From contig OY282558.1 of assembly GCA_958295665.1 (NCBI GenBank), forward strand, positions 50,103,389 through 50,167,388: DNA of 64,000 nt, read 5' to 3'. Shown piece after piece: positions 34,376 to 44,169 of this stretch. The notes under the pieces are model-generated. The model ran no database searches. It had not been told where the DNA came from and saw only the letters and a list, made by a program, of their open reading frames with translations. The stretch is from Tipula vernalis. Lineage: Eukaryota > Arthropoda > Insecta > Diptera > Tipulidae. Every line of letters starts with the position of its first letter. Position 1 is the first letter of the stretch. The position numbers and the translations under genes are program-made.

Positions 34376-34810
34376 TTATAACGGCATTTCATTACAACAT
34401 AACGAATTAAAAACTATATCCTCTTTATTTATTATTAAATAATATACCCAGTGTGGGGTGAGACGCTATGTGTATAATTATACACCCCACACACTAACAC
34501 TACTACAAACTAAATGCACCAACACCTCATTGTATCAATATTTCGCGTATAATACGGCCCGCTGTAAATTTCAGCTAAGTGAGCCTTTTTTAATTCGTGG
34601 AGCCCTTTCGATGCAATCATGACCATAGGAACCATTGTAAAATTAGTTTCAAATACTCATATAGGTATCGGGTGTGTTTATAAAAATAAGAAACTGAAAT
34701 TTATTTTATTTCTTCAATTGTTTTGTTTAGTTCTTATGTTTTACGTGTGAATAAAGTGTTAAAATTGTGTCATTTTATTGAATTTAAAGATAGTTTTTTA
34801 TTATTGCACT
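34376..34810. other. Unassigned segment before the Helitron helicase, with a short inverted repeat
   Basis: gtgtggggtg (34450s) pairs with caccccacac (34480s) around a loop containing the palindrome tgtataattataca. No coding similarity is seen. It could be Helitron-internal or jockey 3' sequence. The boundary cannot be set. Confidence 0.35.
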
Positions 34811-34813
34811 AAC

Positions 34814-36308
34814 GTGTGAAAAATTAGAGCGAAACTTTCGCTTTTTCGCCTTCCTGAACCGGGCCCGATTCAAAACGTCGAACATGTTTTCGATGTCAAA
34901 GAGCAAGCTCAAATGGCCATAAACTTGATCGCCACCCTTAACCCAATGCAGCGTGCCATTTTTGAAGAGATTGCTGCTGTAATTGATGATTCGATGGCTG
35001 AGTCGAGATTTTTGTTCCTCGACGGTCCTGGCGGTTCGGGAAAAACTTACCTTTACAACACTTTGATGAGTTATGTAAGAGGCCAGAGTAAAGTTGTTCA
35101 TGCTTTCGCCACGACAGGAATTGCAGCGGATTTATTAGTTGGTGGTAGAACTGCCCACAGTGGTTTCAAAATCCCGCTTTCTGCTAACGAAACATCGGTG
35201 TCATCCATGAAAATCCCCTCGCAGGAATCCATTAAATTACGAGAAGCTGCACTGCTCATTATCGATGGGGCTTCAATGCTTTCTTCGCATTCTCTTCGAG
35301 TGATTGATCTGCTTCTGCGAGGAATCATGAATAATATTCGTCCTTTCGGTGGCAAGCTTCTCATCCTTGGCGGTGACTTTCGACAAACCTCAAATGTTGT
35401 TCCCAGAGGAAAAAATGCTGATATATCGAAATGTCACCAACCTCATCACCAACATGCGAGCATTTGGACAACGAGAGTTCAACGAATGGGTTTTGCAATT
35501 GGGCGATGGCAGATTGCGAAATGATCTGGAAGAAGCCGATCCCGATTTAGTCGAAATTCCTGAGGAAATGATAGAGCGTGAAAACATCATTCGATCAATT
35601 TTTGGAGTTGAAATTCGAACAACAACTGCTGATGAAATCGCTGATGTCGCCAACAAGATCATTCTCAGTCCAAAATGTTCATGTCACAAAGCTCAACAAT
35701 GCCACTCTAGATCTTTTACCGGGAGATGCAACAACCTTCCTGAGCATTGACTCAATGATCTCCGACGACCCGAACGATGCAATCGATTTTCCAGTCGAAT
35801 TTTTGAATTCTCAGACCCCTTCTGGCATGCCTCCTCATTTACTGAAATTGAAAGTTGGTGCGGTGCGTTCATCATGTTGCTAAGGAATTTGGATTCAAAG
35901 AAGGGACTTCTGAATGGAACTCGATTGATCGTGAAAAAGCTGTTCAGGAATTGTATCAAGGCGGAAATAATCGCAGGCAGCAATAAGGGAGCGGAAGTTT
36001 GCATCCCCCGAATCGACTTGGAACCAAGCGAGAGCAGCTTAGGATTTCAAATGAAGCGACGACAATTTCCCATCATTTTGGCTTTTGCAATGGCGATTAA
36101 CAAGGCTCAGGGACAATCATTCGATAAGGTTGGGGTGTTTTTACCAGAACCTGTTTTTGCTCATGGCCAGCTTTATGTAGCTTTAACGCGAGTACGAAAT
36201 CATAAAAACCTTAGAGTGCTGATCAACAATTTCTCATACCAAGGCGCAATAATAAATGATAACTGTACATTTACAAGAAACGTTGTGATAAAAGAATTAT
36301 TGAATTAA
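34814..36308 (+). pseudogene. Helitron helicase (PIF1-like) C-terminal half, frameshifted
   Basis: Helitrons encode a Rep/PIF1-like helicase. This copy begins mid-protein (RLPEPGPIQNVEHVFDV). It keeps Walker A (LDGPGGSGKTYLYN), GIAADLLVGGRTAHSGFKIP, a changed Walker B (LLIIDGASML where DEASM is usual), and LLILGGDFRQTSNVVPRG. A deletion plus frame change near 35410 removes about 20-25 residues before NLITNMRAF. Further frame changes occur near 35680 and 35870. The end is nearly intact: LNGTRLIVKKL, PIILAFAMAINKAQGQSFDK, VYVALTRVR-type LYVALTRVRNH, and a stop at 36308. The Rep nuclease half is absent. No CTRR terminus with hairpin was located, so the Helitron boundaries are unknown. Confidence 0.85.
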
Positions 36309-36950
36309 TATTAAATTGTCTTATTTCGTATTATTTTAGGAAAAAAAAAAACATTTTACTTTTCAGGCTATGGGGCCATATTACGTAACGCTTCATGGGG
36401 GTGGCTTCATGATTTGTTACGATTTGTTAAAGATAGGGAGGAGTGAACATAGATCATATCATTGATAGCCCGTTTTCTTAATTGCAAAATTCACTTTCAC
36501 GTGATTAAAATAATTTAAAAATGTGAATACTTTTATGTTACGCCTGGGAGAGGGAGGGGTTTTGAAATATGTTACGATCTTTTAGGAAGGGGAAGTAAGG
36601 GGTATAAAAAGCAAATAAATATGTGAACTACTATATATTGAGTTTTCAGAAACTTCCGTCAGTTTTGACGGGTAATTACTAGTTCAGAAATATTATACAG
36701 TGTTCGTTTAAAGAAAAAACTTTCAACTTAATTTAAATTACATTACATCTGAGCAGTTCAGTTTATGAGTTGATTTAACAATTTTTGGTTGTATTTGTTG
36801 AGGAAACTATATAGAAAAAACCTCAAACTATATTTAATTTAAAACTTTACTTAACTATACTTAAAACTATAACTAATCTTGGTAAAAATGACTAGCTTTT
36901 ATGTTCATTGAACTTATGCTCAGTTCGATATTTTATTAGGTTTACAAATT
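36309..36950. other. Non-coding stretch between helicase and LINE ORF2, with MITE-like words
   Basis: 36370-36610 contains tattacgtaacgcttcatggggg, gtggcttcatgatttgttacga and, downstream, atgttacgcctgggagagggaggg. This G-rich, ttacg-containing pattern looks like an old MITE, but the ends cannot be paired convincingly. The remainder (36620-36950) is probably jockey 3' untranslated sequence. Confidence 0.35.
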
Positions 36951-37370
36951 TTATATTTTAAAATCAATCATTCAACTAGTGCAAGAACAAGCTTTTAATG
37001 AGTGGATTGTCTGAGAATCCAGCATTTATTTTAAATCTAGTACAAAGTTTGGTAACAAAATCTTTCACTAATGCAATATTATTAATTTTATGTAAATCTT
37101 GAGTAGAATAGTGTCTTGATAAATTGTAAACTAGTTTGAGTAGTTTATTTTGAGTAATTTGTAGCTTTTTAATATGGGTATCTGCACAGCTGCTCCAGAC
37201 AGGTGCACCATACAGAAGTATAGATCTAAACACAGTCTTGTACAAAATTAATTTATTTTGGGTGGATAGCTTGGATTTTCTATTAATAAATGGGTAGAGA
37301 ATTTTGAATGTAGGTCAGTTTACAGAAAAACAATTCACAGAAAAACAATTCACAGCAAGCACAATTCACA

Positions 37371-37451
37371 GAAACGGAGTTTACGGAAAAAATAATTTCT
37401 TGAAAGTCGCCGCGACTTTCAAGAAATTATTTTTTCCGTAAACTCCGTTTC
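37371..37451. repeat. 81-bp perfect palindrome (39-bp arms, 3-nt centre)
   Basis: The arms begin GAAACGGAGTTTACGG and meet at GTCG-CCG-CGAC, with no mismatch seen over 39 bp. The arm start overlaps the last left-end iteron of the MULE. Such a palindrome could extrude as a cruciform and is normally unstable, so it should be young or kept by selection or gene conversion. Confidence 0.9.
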
Positions 37452-37589
37452 TGCGAAATTCTTCTTCCTTAAGATAATAAAATATTGAAATATAAAAGAA
37501 ATGGTGTATTTATTCAATATTTTTAAATTATTACTAATAATTATAAATAACAAAAAAACAGTTCATAATTTGGATTATTTTAAATTATT

Positions 37590-38045
37590 ATATTATGCGC
37601 AACGGCACTTAAAAATTCAGTTATGTCCATTGTTGAATAAGAGGATACAATTTCTTGTATTCTTTGATCATAATCACGATATTTTTTTTTGGTGGCATAG
37701 GCATTCCAGCAAAAATTTGTTGTAACATTATCTTATTTTTTGATTGTTCCAATTGCAACTTTTCCAAAAAACACCACATTGAAGGATGCTCTGAGCCAAC
37801 CAATTTTTTAAAACCATTGTGCCATCCCTCGACATTATTGTTTGTTCGCGGTAATCCTTATTGCACGGCTTTATAAACATTCCATGCTTTGATCGCATAC
37901 CTCGGATCTCGCCTACCAGATGTGTTTTTAATGCGAACATCTAATCTACCCACATAATTATCTTCGAAATAGTCTAGCAATTCATTGACTGCTTCAGAAA
38001 TTATATTTCGCTCTTTTAACAATTTATTTAACGTCTACAGGAGGA
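37590..38045 (-). pseudogene. MULE transposase, C-terminal fragment
   Basis: The minus strand reads YVGRLDVRIKNTSGRRDPRY with AIKAWNVYKAVQ, a stop, then GLPRTNNNVEGWHNGFKKLV, GSEHPSMWCFLEKLQLEQSK and IFAGMPMPPKK. This matches the conserved end of arthropod MULE transposases (YIGR-----RRRP-F----WN-Y, LPRTNNAVEGWH--F, HP-IWKFI--L--E). Only the last 140 residues or so remain, the catalytic DDE part is gone, and a nonsense codon lies in the middle. The element must have been mobilised in trans. Confidence 0.8.
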
Positions 38046-38759
38046 ACAAACGCAATTGCTAATAACATTTTGATGTTGTGAGCAAACTATGCATCTTCAT
38101 TGTATTGATTTTTGAACCCTGCTTCACTTTTCTGTGAATTGCTTTTCCGTGAATTGTTTTTTATGTATTTTCTGTGAATTACTTTTCTGTGAATTATTTT
38201 TCTGTGACTTGTTTTCTGTGAATTATGTTTCTGTGAATGGTTTTTCTTGGAACTGTCCGGATACCGAGAATTTTTATATATTTATTAACTTTGGAAATGG
38301 AGTACATGGTATGTTTATTATATGTGAGTGTTTTATCTAAGATAATCTCAAGGTATTTAATGTTTTAATGTCAGGGTCCCAAGGTATTTTTTTGTTTTGA
38401 ATTACTAATTCTCGATTTGGAAGTGATGACAATTTTCTGCGCCTAGTAAAAAACAATGCTTGTGTTTTGTCAATATTTAACTTAATTTTCCATTTTTTAT
38501 AATAGTTATTTTAGGATCGTAATGCCATTTTCTAATTTAGAAATGATTGTATTTGGATCAACAGAGCCAGTTGCAAGTGCAGAATCGTCCGCATATAAAA
38601 GTAATTCACAATGTGGCGGGGTTGGAACATCGTAGATAAATAAGTTGTACAGCGCAGGGCTCAAAACAGCCCCTTGAGGTACACCCTTTTGAATTATTTT
38701 ATTATCAGAGAATTCCGTTAAAATTTTCACTGAAAAAGTTCGGTTTGTAAGATAGCTTT

Positions 38760-39908
38760 TTATAATCTTAATGATATACATATATATATAGGAACTTCTA
38801 AAGCTATTAGTTTGTATAATAGTCCATCATGCCAGACACTGTCAAAAGCCTTTTCTACGTCTAAAAGAACTACCCCAGTCGAAATTTTGTCATTAGTGTT
38901 CTGTTTAATTATTGAAACTAGTCTTTTAACTTGATGGTTGGTTGAGTGAGATTTTCTAAATCCAAATTGTTCATTGGGTAAAAATTGTTTGACAGTGATG
39001 TGGTTTAAAAGTCTAGATTGAATGATACGCTCAAAAATTTTTGATAGAGAACAGAGAAGGCTAATAGGTCTGTAGTTCATAGGGTTTGAATTATCCTTAT
39101 TCGGTCTAGGTACAGGTATCACTAATGCATGTTTCCAAGAGTTTGGAAAATAATTAAGAGTGAAACAGGAATTGAATAGGTAGGTCAGCATTAAATGAAC
39201 ATTGCGAGGACAATGTTTTAGAAGCATATTATTGATTTGATCGTTACCTGGACTCTTCGTAGTTTTGAGTGACTTAATTATATTTTTTATCTCATACGGC
39301 GTAGTAAACACAATTTCGCCATTTGGTTGATTATCTAGTATGTTAACGGTTGATTTCACAGTAACCTCAAATACGGAATCTGTATGTATATGCGTGCTAT
39401 TTTGGACGGAACTAAAGTCGTTTGCTATCGCGTTGGCTTTTTCTGTATTTGTTATAATGGTATCATTACCAACTTTTAACGGAGGCAAAAAGCTGTTTTT
39501 GTTTCCAATTATTTTCGTCATTTTCCAGAAAGGTTTGGAACCCGGTTTGAAACTGTTAAGTTGCTTATTCCAACGTTTGTTACGTAATAAGTTGATTTGG
39601 ATATCTATCTCGGCTTTCATTCCCAAAAAAATATATTTAACAAATGGATCTCTTGTACGTTGCCATTGTCGTCGCTTTATATTCTTGACCCTAATGAGCA
39701 TTTTCAAGTCATCAGGTAGTTGGAGATCTTTATAGGGTTTTATGGGAACTTTAGGTATAGCTCTGTCTCTTGCATTATAGATATTAGATACTATACTATC
39801 AAGTTGTTCATCAATTAAATTTGAATTTGTGATATTAATAGCAGTATGGTTATCTAATTTAATAGAATTTTGAAGTGTTTCTTTATACATATATATCCCA
39901 TTTTGCAA
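38760..39908 (-). pseudogene. jockey LINE ORF2, linker and N-terminal RT
   Basis: A 382-residue open frame. The first third is the endonuclease-RT linker (KNIKRRQWQRTRDPFVKYIF, KPFWKMTKIIG). KSLKTTKSPGNDQINNMLLK is the SPG-D-I block, NSWKHALVIPVPRPNKD and NPMNYRPISLLCSLSKIFER are RT blocks 1-2, LPNEQFGFRKSHST is the next, and TGVVLLDVEKAFDSVWHDGL carries the first catalytic Asp. The frame ends at a frameshift in a TA repeat just before GVPQG. At the 5' end it overlaps the endonuclease frame by 26 bp, where another TA-rich run (catatatatccc) shifts the frame. Both breaks look recent. Confidence 0.9.
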
Positions 39909-40653
39909 GGTGATAACACGTTTTCATTGGAGGTCCCTTGAGACGAGATTGACATTGAATTTCAAATCTAACCGCAACATGATCAGACATCAGCTGAGAA
40001 CATGTTGATGGTTTAGAGATACTATGCAAATTATTAGATAATATTATATCTAAAACAGAGGGTTGGCATCTTTTAGCAGCTGGGTAGAATGTGTGTGCAT
40101 CGGGATAATGAACATAAATATCACGAGAGCATATTAAATCAAATAAAATATTACCCGCTCGATTTGCCCTATTACATCCCCAGAACCTGTGACGAGCATT
40201 TAAATCACCACATATAAAATAACTGTCATTTCTTGTACAGATTTTATTTAGATCCATTTTAAAATAATTAAGGTTTTCTTTAGTAAGAGATGTTCCTGAA
40301 AAATATACCGCTATTAAGTTTATACTACCCGAATAATTTACTATATTAATACCAAGACGTTCTATCACTTTGGTATTAAACGACGAGAGAAGAGAATGCT
40401 GGATTCCCCGCTTTATCAAAATTGCAATACCACCACCTCTAGAATTTCTATCTAATCTATAACAAATAAAATTTGACACATTTAATCTATCACTAAATTT
40501 AAGTTGGGTTTCATTTAAAATCAAAATATCTATTGAATTATCATCAACATATTGAATGGTTTCTATAAGCTTGTTTTTGATACTGCGAGCATTCCAAAAA
40601 CTTACCTTCAGATTATTTATTACTTCCATAACAATATTTTGAGGAAACTTCAA
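39883..40653 (-). pseudogene. jockey LINE ORF2, AP-like endonuclease domain
   Basis: The domain nicks the target for target-primed reverse transcription. Visible blocks: LKVSFWNARSIKNKLIE, then DILILNETQL with the catalytic Glu, RNSRGGGIAILIK, INLIAVYFSG, YFICGDLNARHRFWGC (D-N pair), SVLDIILSN and MSDHVAVRFEI (final D-H). All catalytic blocks are present, so the domain itself is intact. Only the frameshift at 39.9 kb separates it from the RT. The likely start is MKFPQN at 40653 or MEVINN a little inside. Confidence 0.9.
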
Positions 40654-40952
40654 ATATTATTTGTAATTGTTGGCTTTTTGAACGGCACATCTGAAACTTA
40701 CCAATCACTTTTTGAACTATTCTTATAATTTCGTCAGAAGAAAATAAGTCGTCGGACTTATTTTGATTTTGTAGTGTGTGTTGATTATTGTTGTTGTTGA
40801 CACTGTTTTAAGGATTCCACCAATTATTATGTCTTCCAGCTGTTAGGCCCGGGAAATTTAGTTCGTTCATCAGTGGGGGTGAAGCCTTTGTTTGTCGGGC
40901 AGGTTGTGTTTGTTGAAATTTATGTTGAATGTTTTTCTTGATCTGCATAAAC

Positions 40953-41913
40953 TCAGCTTTTTATTGGGCAACTATGAAAGTTTGCCGGATGATTTTCCTT
41001 ACAGTTGGCACATTTATACCCAAATGGTTTTTTATCTTCTTCTAGTTGGCTGAGCGGGCAGTTTATAATTGTATGCTTATCTCCACAAAGACGACATTTA
41101 AAATCCATATGGCAGTTGCTAGTTCCATGACCAAAAAGTTGACAATTCCTGCATTGTGTTGGACCACGTCTCTGAGATTGGTAGTAATTGCAATTTACTA
41201 TTATATTATAGACAGACTTACATTTTCTTAAACCGGCTAGAGTTGTTTGACCTTTACTATAGAATAACAGGTACACCATTTGTTGATCATATCTCGGTTT
41301 TTTTATATTAAACTTTTTTATCTCGTTAGGTATTGGAATAGATTCTTCTTTCAATTTTTATTTCTTCAATTTCAAAATTTGGGAGCCCGGATAGAGTTAT
41401 TTTGATTGGTTTGTTGTTTGGGTCTTCAAATGTATAATATTGAAACTCCGTTTGTTGTACCAATATTTTAGAAAATGAATGAAAATCATTCATATTATCA
41501 ATTAAGAGTTTAATTCCAATTGATTGGATTTTAAGTTTATATTTATTTGGTGATGTTGTGTATTTTCAATAAATTATAGACGTCCTTCACTTTTTGTTTG
41601 TTATAACAATAGGAGGAATTTTAACTCTGATTGTTTTTGTGATGATTACTTCTTCATCATTATTCTCGTTCAGGTTTTTATTTGATTGTAACGGTGAAAA
41701 TCTGTTATTTTCCATGTTGTTATCGCAATTGTTAATTGACTGATTTTTTGACATAGTCTGTGGCACTATTTGAATATCATTTACACTATTTATTTTAGCA
41801 ATTTTGCTAGAATTACCTTGTGTATTATCACATATGAGGGTACTTAAGCTCCTTTCGGGACGGGAACTACCAATAACTTCAGTTATTTCACACAGTTGTT
41901 TACACAAATACAA
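40953..41913 (-). pseudogene. jockey LINE ORF1 (Gag-like nucleocapsid), frameshifted
   Basis: 41913-41587 encodes an Asn/Ser-rich N-terminus (MYLCKQLCEITEVIG...). After frame changes, YYTFEDPNNKPIKITL and LPNFEIEEIK (about 41450-41360) represent the RRM-like region. From 41354 the frame is open with three CCHC knuckles: CRNCQLFGHGTSNC, CRLCGDKHTIINC and CANCKENHPANFHSC. Three knuckles after an RRM-like domain is the standard jockey ORF1 layout, which binds element RNA. At least two frameshifts lie between 41360 and 41600. It is followed by a 300-bp gap and then ORF2. Confidence 0.85.
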
Positions 41914-41939
41914 TACACTGAAAGTAATGTAACTGCTAT

Positions 41940-42006
41940 CAAAAAAAAAAAAAAAAAAAAATTTAATTATTTATATGTTTCTTCGGCCGCAGTAGAAACT
42001 TGAATG
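41940..42006 (-). promoter_or_regulatory. jockey 5' end and leader
   Basis: On the minus strand the element starts CATTCAAGTTTCTACTGCGG and has a T run of about 23 bases 45 nt in. Jockey-type LINEs use internal promoters starting at +1. The CATT-type start fits. No downstream promoter element could be verified. Confidence 0.5.
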
Positions 42007-42868
42007 TTAAAGGTTTCATATTGTGATTTTAATGATTTACGGATAATTCGAATTTTCTAGATTCTTCAGTGTATTCTTGAATTTTGTGGATTTTGAATAT
42101 TTAAAAAATTAATCCGAGAATAACATTTTGATTTCTAAACTTTTCAAATTTTCATTTTATTTTTACATGGAAAATTTCTCGATTTAAGGAATTTTGTTGA
42201 ATCAAAAGATTGTTAGGTTTTAAATTCGCGACCTGTCTTCCGAAATATAAGTTTTGACCTAGAGATTTTAAATCTAGAATTTTTAGAAATTAAAATTTCC
42301 GAGTTCAAAAATTTCGAAAGTTCTCTCACTTTATTCCGAAGTTATAAGTTTCGATTTAAACGTCTTCATTTCCAATATTCTGAGTTTTATTCGGAATTTA
42401 GATGTTTTAACTTTATGTATTCCGAGAATTGTTAAGATTATAAAATTCGAGTCTGGCAATTTCATTGAATTTCGAATTATAAGTTTTGACTGTAGAAATA
42501 TAGATTTAAAAAATTTTATTTAATCTGGGAATTTGAAATGTGAGTCTCAAAATTTCCAGACTTTGCTCTACTTTATTCTGATTTTAGAAGTTTCCAGCTT
42601 GGTACAAAAAAATTTCTTTTTTAAATATATCTAGACGATGGAAATGTCACCTCCTTCCTTTAATATAAACATGTGTAGAAAATTCCAGAACTGTACCATT
42701 TAAGTCGATTTTAGTGCTATATCGAGATTAGTTGCTCAGCATTCTGTGATTTCCATACTTACACGTATGAGTTACTTAAGTATATGCTCAAGTCAAGTTA
42801 GGCGAGTTAAAGAGTCTAAAAAGTCAGTCCCTTTTATACGTAATAGTCCTAACGAGACTTTCATTTCA
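42007..42868 (+). repeat. Tandem unit copy 1, right part (empty-site reference)
   Basis: Homologous to 43170-43731 + 46108-46423 + 48732-48800 of copy 2. It is uninterrupted where copy 2 carries the piggyBac (TTAA at 42621-42624) and the THOC5-bearing element (TTA at 42761-42763). The sequence is rich in TTCGAAATTT-type words and has no gene. Copy 2 has extra sequence at 46157-46270 and 46317-46360 that is absent here. Confidence 0.85.
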
Positions 42869-43824
42869 ATATTAGAAAACTTTCGTAAAACTTTCGTTAA
42901 ATGGAAATGCGCATTGAAAAACTTGAAATGTTTTATTAAGTCAAATCTTGAAATCTAATCGAATTATGCTAGTTGGAGTTTAAGCATAGTTGGAAATAAG
43001 TTAGGACCAAATTCTATAATTGGATTTACGATTCCTAAATTTTACACAATTTTGACTTTCGTTTAGATTCTAAAAATTTAGGTTATTGTTTATAGTGTAT
43101 CCGTACAATTCCCGAGATTTTTCGATATTTTCAAAATTATTCAAATTTTGAATGGTACCGAATTACTTAATGCTTTCATATTGTGATTTTAATGATTTAC
43201 GGATAATTCGAATTTTCTAGATTCTTCAATTTTTTCCTGAATTTTGTGGATTTTGAATATTTAAAGAATTAATCCGAGAATAACATTTTAATTTCTAAGA
43301 TTTTCACATTTTCATTTTATTTTTACATGGAAAATTTCTCGATTTAAGGAATTTTGTTGAATCAAAAGGACCTAGAGATTTTAAACCTAGAATTTTTAGA
43401 AATTAAAATTTCCGAGTTTCAAAACATTTCGAAAGTTCTCTCACTTTATTCCGAAGTTTCGATTTAAACGTTTTCATTTCCAATATTCTGAGTTTTATTG
43501 GGAATTTAGATGTTTTAACTTTATTTATTCCGAGAATTTTTAGATTATAAAATTCGAGTCTAGCAATTTCATTGAATTTCGAATTATAAGTTTTGCCTGA
43601 AGAAATATAGATTTTAAGAATTTTATTTAATCTGGGAATTTGAAATGTAAGTCTCAAAATTTCCAGACTTTGCTCTACTTTATTCTGATTTTAGAAGTTT
43701 CCAGCTTGGTCCAAAAAAATTTCTTTTTGAACACGTTCGCCCCTCAAACGATTTTTTGATGTTCGGAAAAAACTCACATATTAACAATTCTATGACACCT
43801 ATCTGGGTCATGAGTTTGTGGAAA

Positions 43825-43895
43825 GCTGGCATGTCACATATATGTGACATGAGTTTTTGATTGCTTCTACGACACATATGTGTGACATGAGGTTT
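43825..43895. promoter_or_regulatory. Subterminal palindromic repeats, left piggyBac end
   Basis: catgtcacatatatgtgacatgag (43830-43855) and cgacacatatgtgtgacatgagg (43870-43892) repeat a CACATATRTG palindrome. Related copies lie at the right end (46031-46052, 46074-46090). Their presence at both ends suggests transposase-binding sites. Confidence 0.6.
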
Positions 43896-44169
43896 AGGTG
43901 GAACATACATTTTTTTAAAGTGTACAAGAAATTGCAAAATTCAGTATATTTGGTTTATATTTCTAAAGAGTTAATTATGATTTACATATAAAGCGTAAAT
44001 CAGTTATAGTTTATAAAAAAAAATCAAATTTTTTCACCAAACAACAAATGTTTTCAACACATGCGGCACCCCCTGCGGCTGTTGGCCATGCTAGGGAAAT
44101 GTGCTGTATTTGAAGTTGAAGTTCCTGCGGTTCTTGGTCTCTTTTGCCGCGCTAAAATCTCCCCAAGTA

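Larger units (their letters stand above)
37306..38265 (-). mobile_element. Non-autonomous MULE with iterated TIRs inside the jockey ORF2
   Basis: The perfect 9-bp duplication GAGAATTTT (37297-37305 and 38266-38274) flanks a 960-bp element. The termini align as inverted ends: left GAATGTAGGTCAGTTTACAG, and right in reverse complement GGTATCCGGACAGTTCCAAG. Next come reiterated units of about 16 bp containing AATTCACAGAAAA, about 4 at the left and 7-8 at the right (38100-38245). A 9-bp duplication with long TIRs is the Mutator-superfamily pattern, and the coding relic inside agrees. An 81-bp perfect palindrome sits 65 bp from the left end. Confidence 0.88.
36976..38800 (-). pseudogene. jockey LINE ORF2, C-terminal part (RT palm/thumb to end)
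   Basis: On the minus strand, 38781-38506 reads GVPQGAVLSPALYNLFIYDV and LLLYADDSALATG, with the YADD catalytic box intact. It continues through LNIDKTQALFF to INRKSKLSTQNKLILYKTVF, VFRSILLYGAPVWSSCADTH and KLLKLVYNLSRHYS, ending near 36976. These are the standard jockey C-terminal blocks. The frame is broken by a frameshift near 38770 in a TA-rich run (atatacatatatatata) and by the MULE at 37306-38265. Removing the MULE and one target-site copy restores contiguous family sequence (KILYPFINRKS spans the junction). Confidence 0.88.
33910..42006 (-). mobile_element. Full-length jockey-type LINE with nested insertions
   Basis: An 8097-bp insertion in tandem unit copy 1. TTAAAGCTTTC (33899-33909) and TTAAAGGTTTC (42007-42017) form an 11-bp target duplication with one mismatch. 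The poly-T at 33910-33932, followed by ATTT repeats, is the reverse of a poly-A tail. The opposite end reads CATTCAAGTTTC, typical of jockey/F-type 5' ends, so the copy is full length. ORF1 (about 40953-41913) and ORF2 (about 36976-40653) lie in the expected order. A MULE interrupts ORF2, and Helitron sequence lies beyond the ORF2 stop in the 3' untranslated part. The copy is young: most of ORF2 is readable with only a few frameshifts. Confidence 0.9.

Noticed and set aside
36370..36610. Helitron 3' terminus (CTRR with hairpin)
   Set aside because: No CTRR preceded by a short GC hairpin could be found after the helicase stop, so the Helitron end is left undefined.
37501..37876. Plus-strand ORFs across the MULE interior
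   Set aside because: Antisense shadows of the MULE transposase fragment.
39340..39735. 131-aa plus-strand ORF
   Set aside because: Antisense of the jockey ORF2 linker/RT region.
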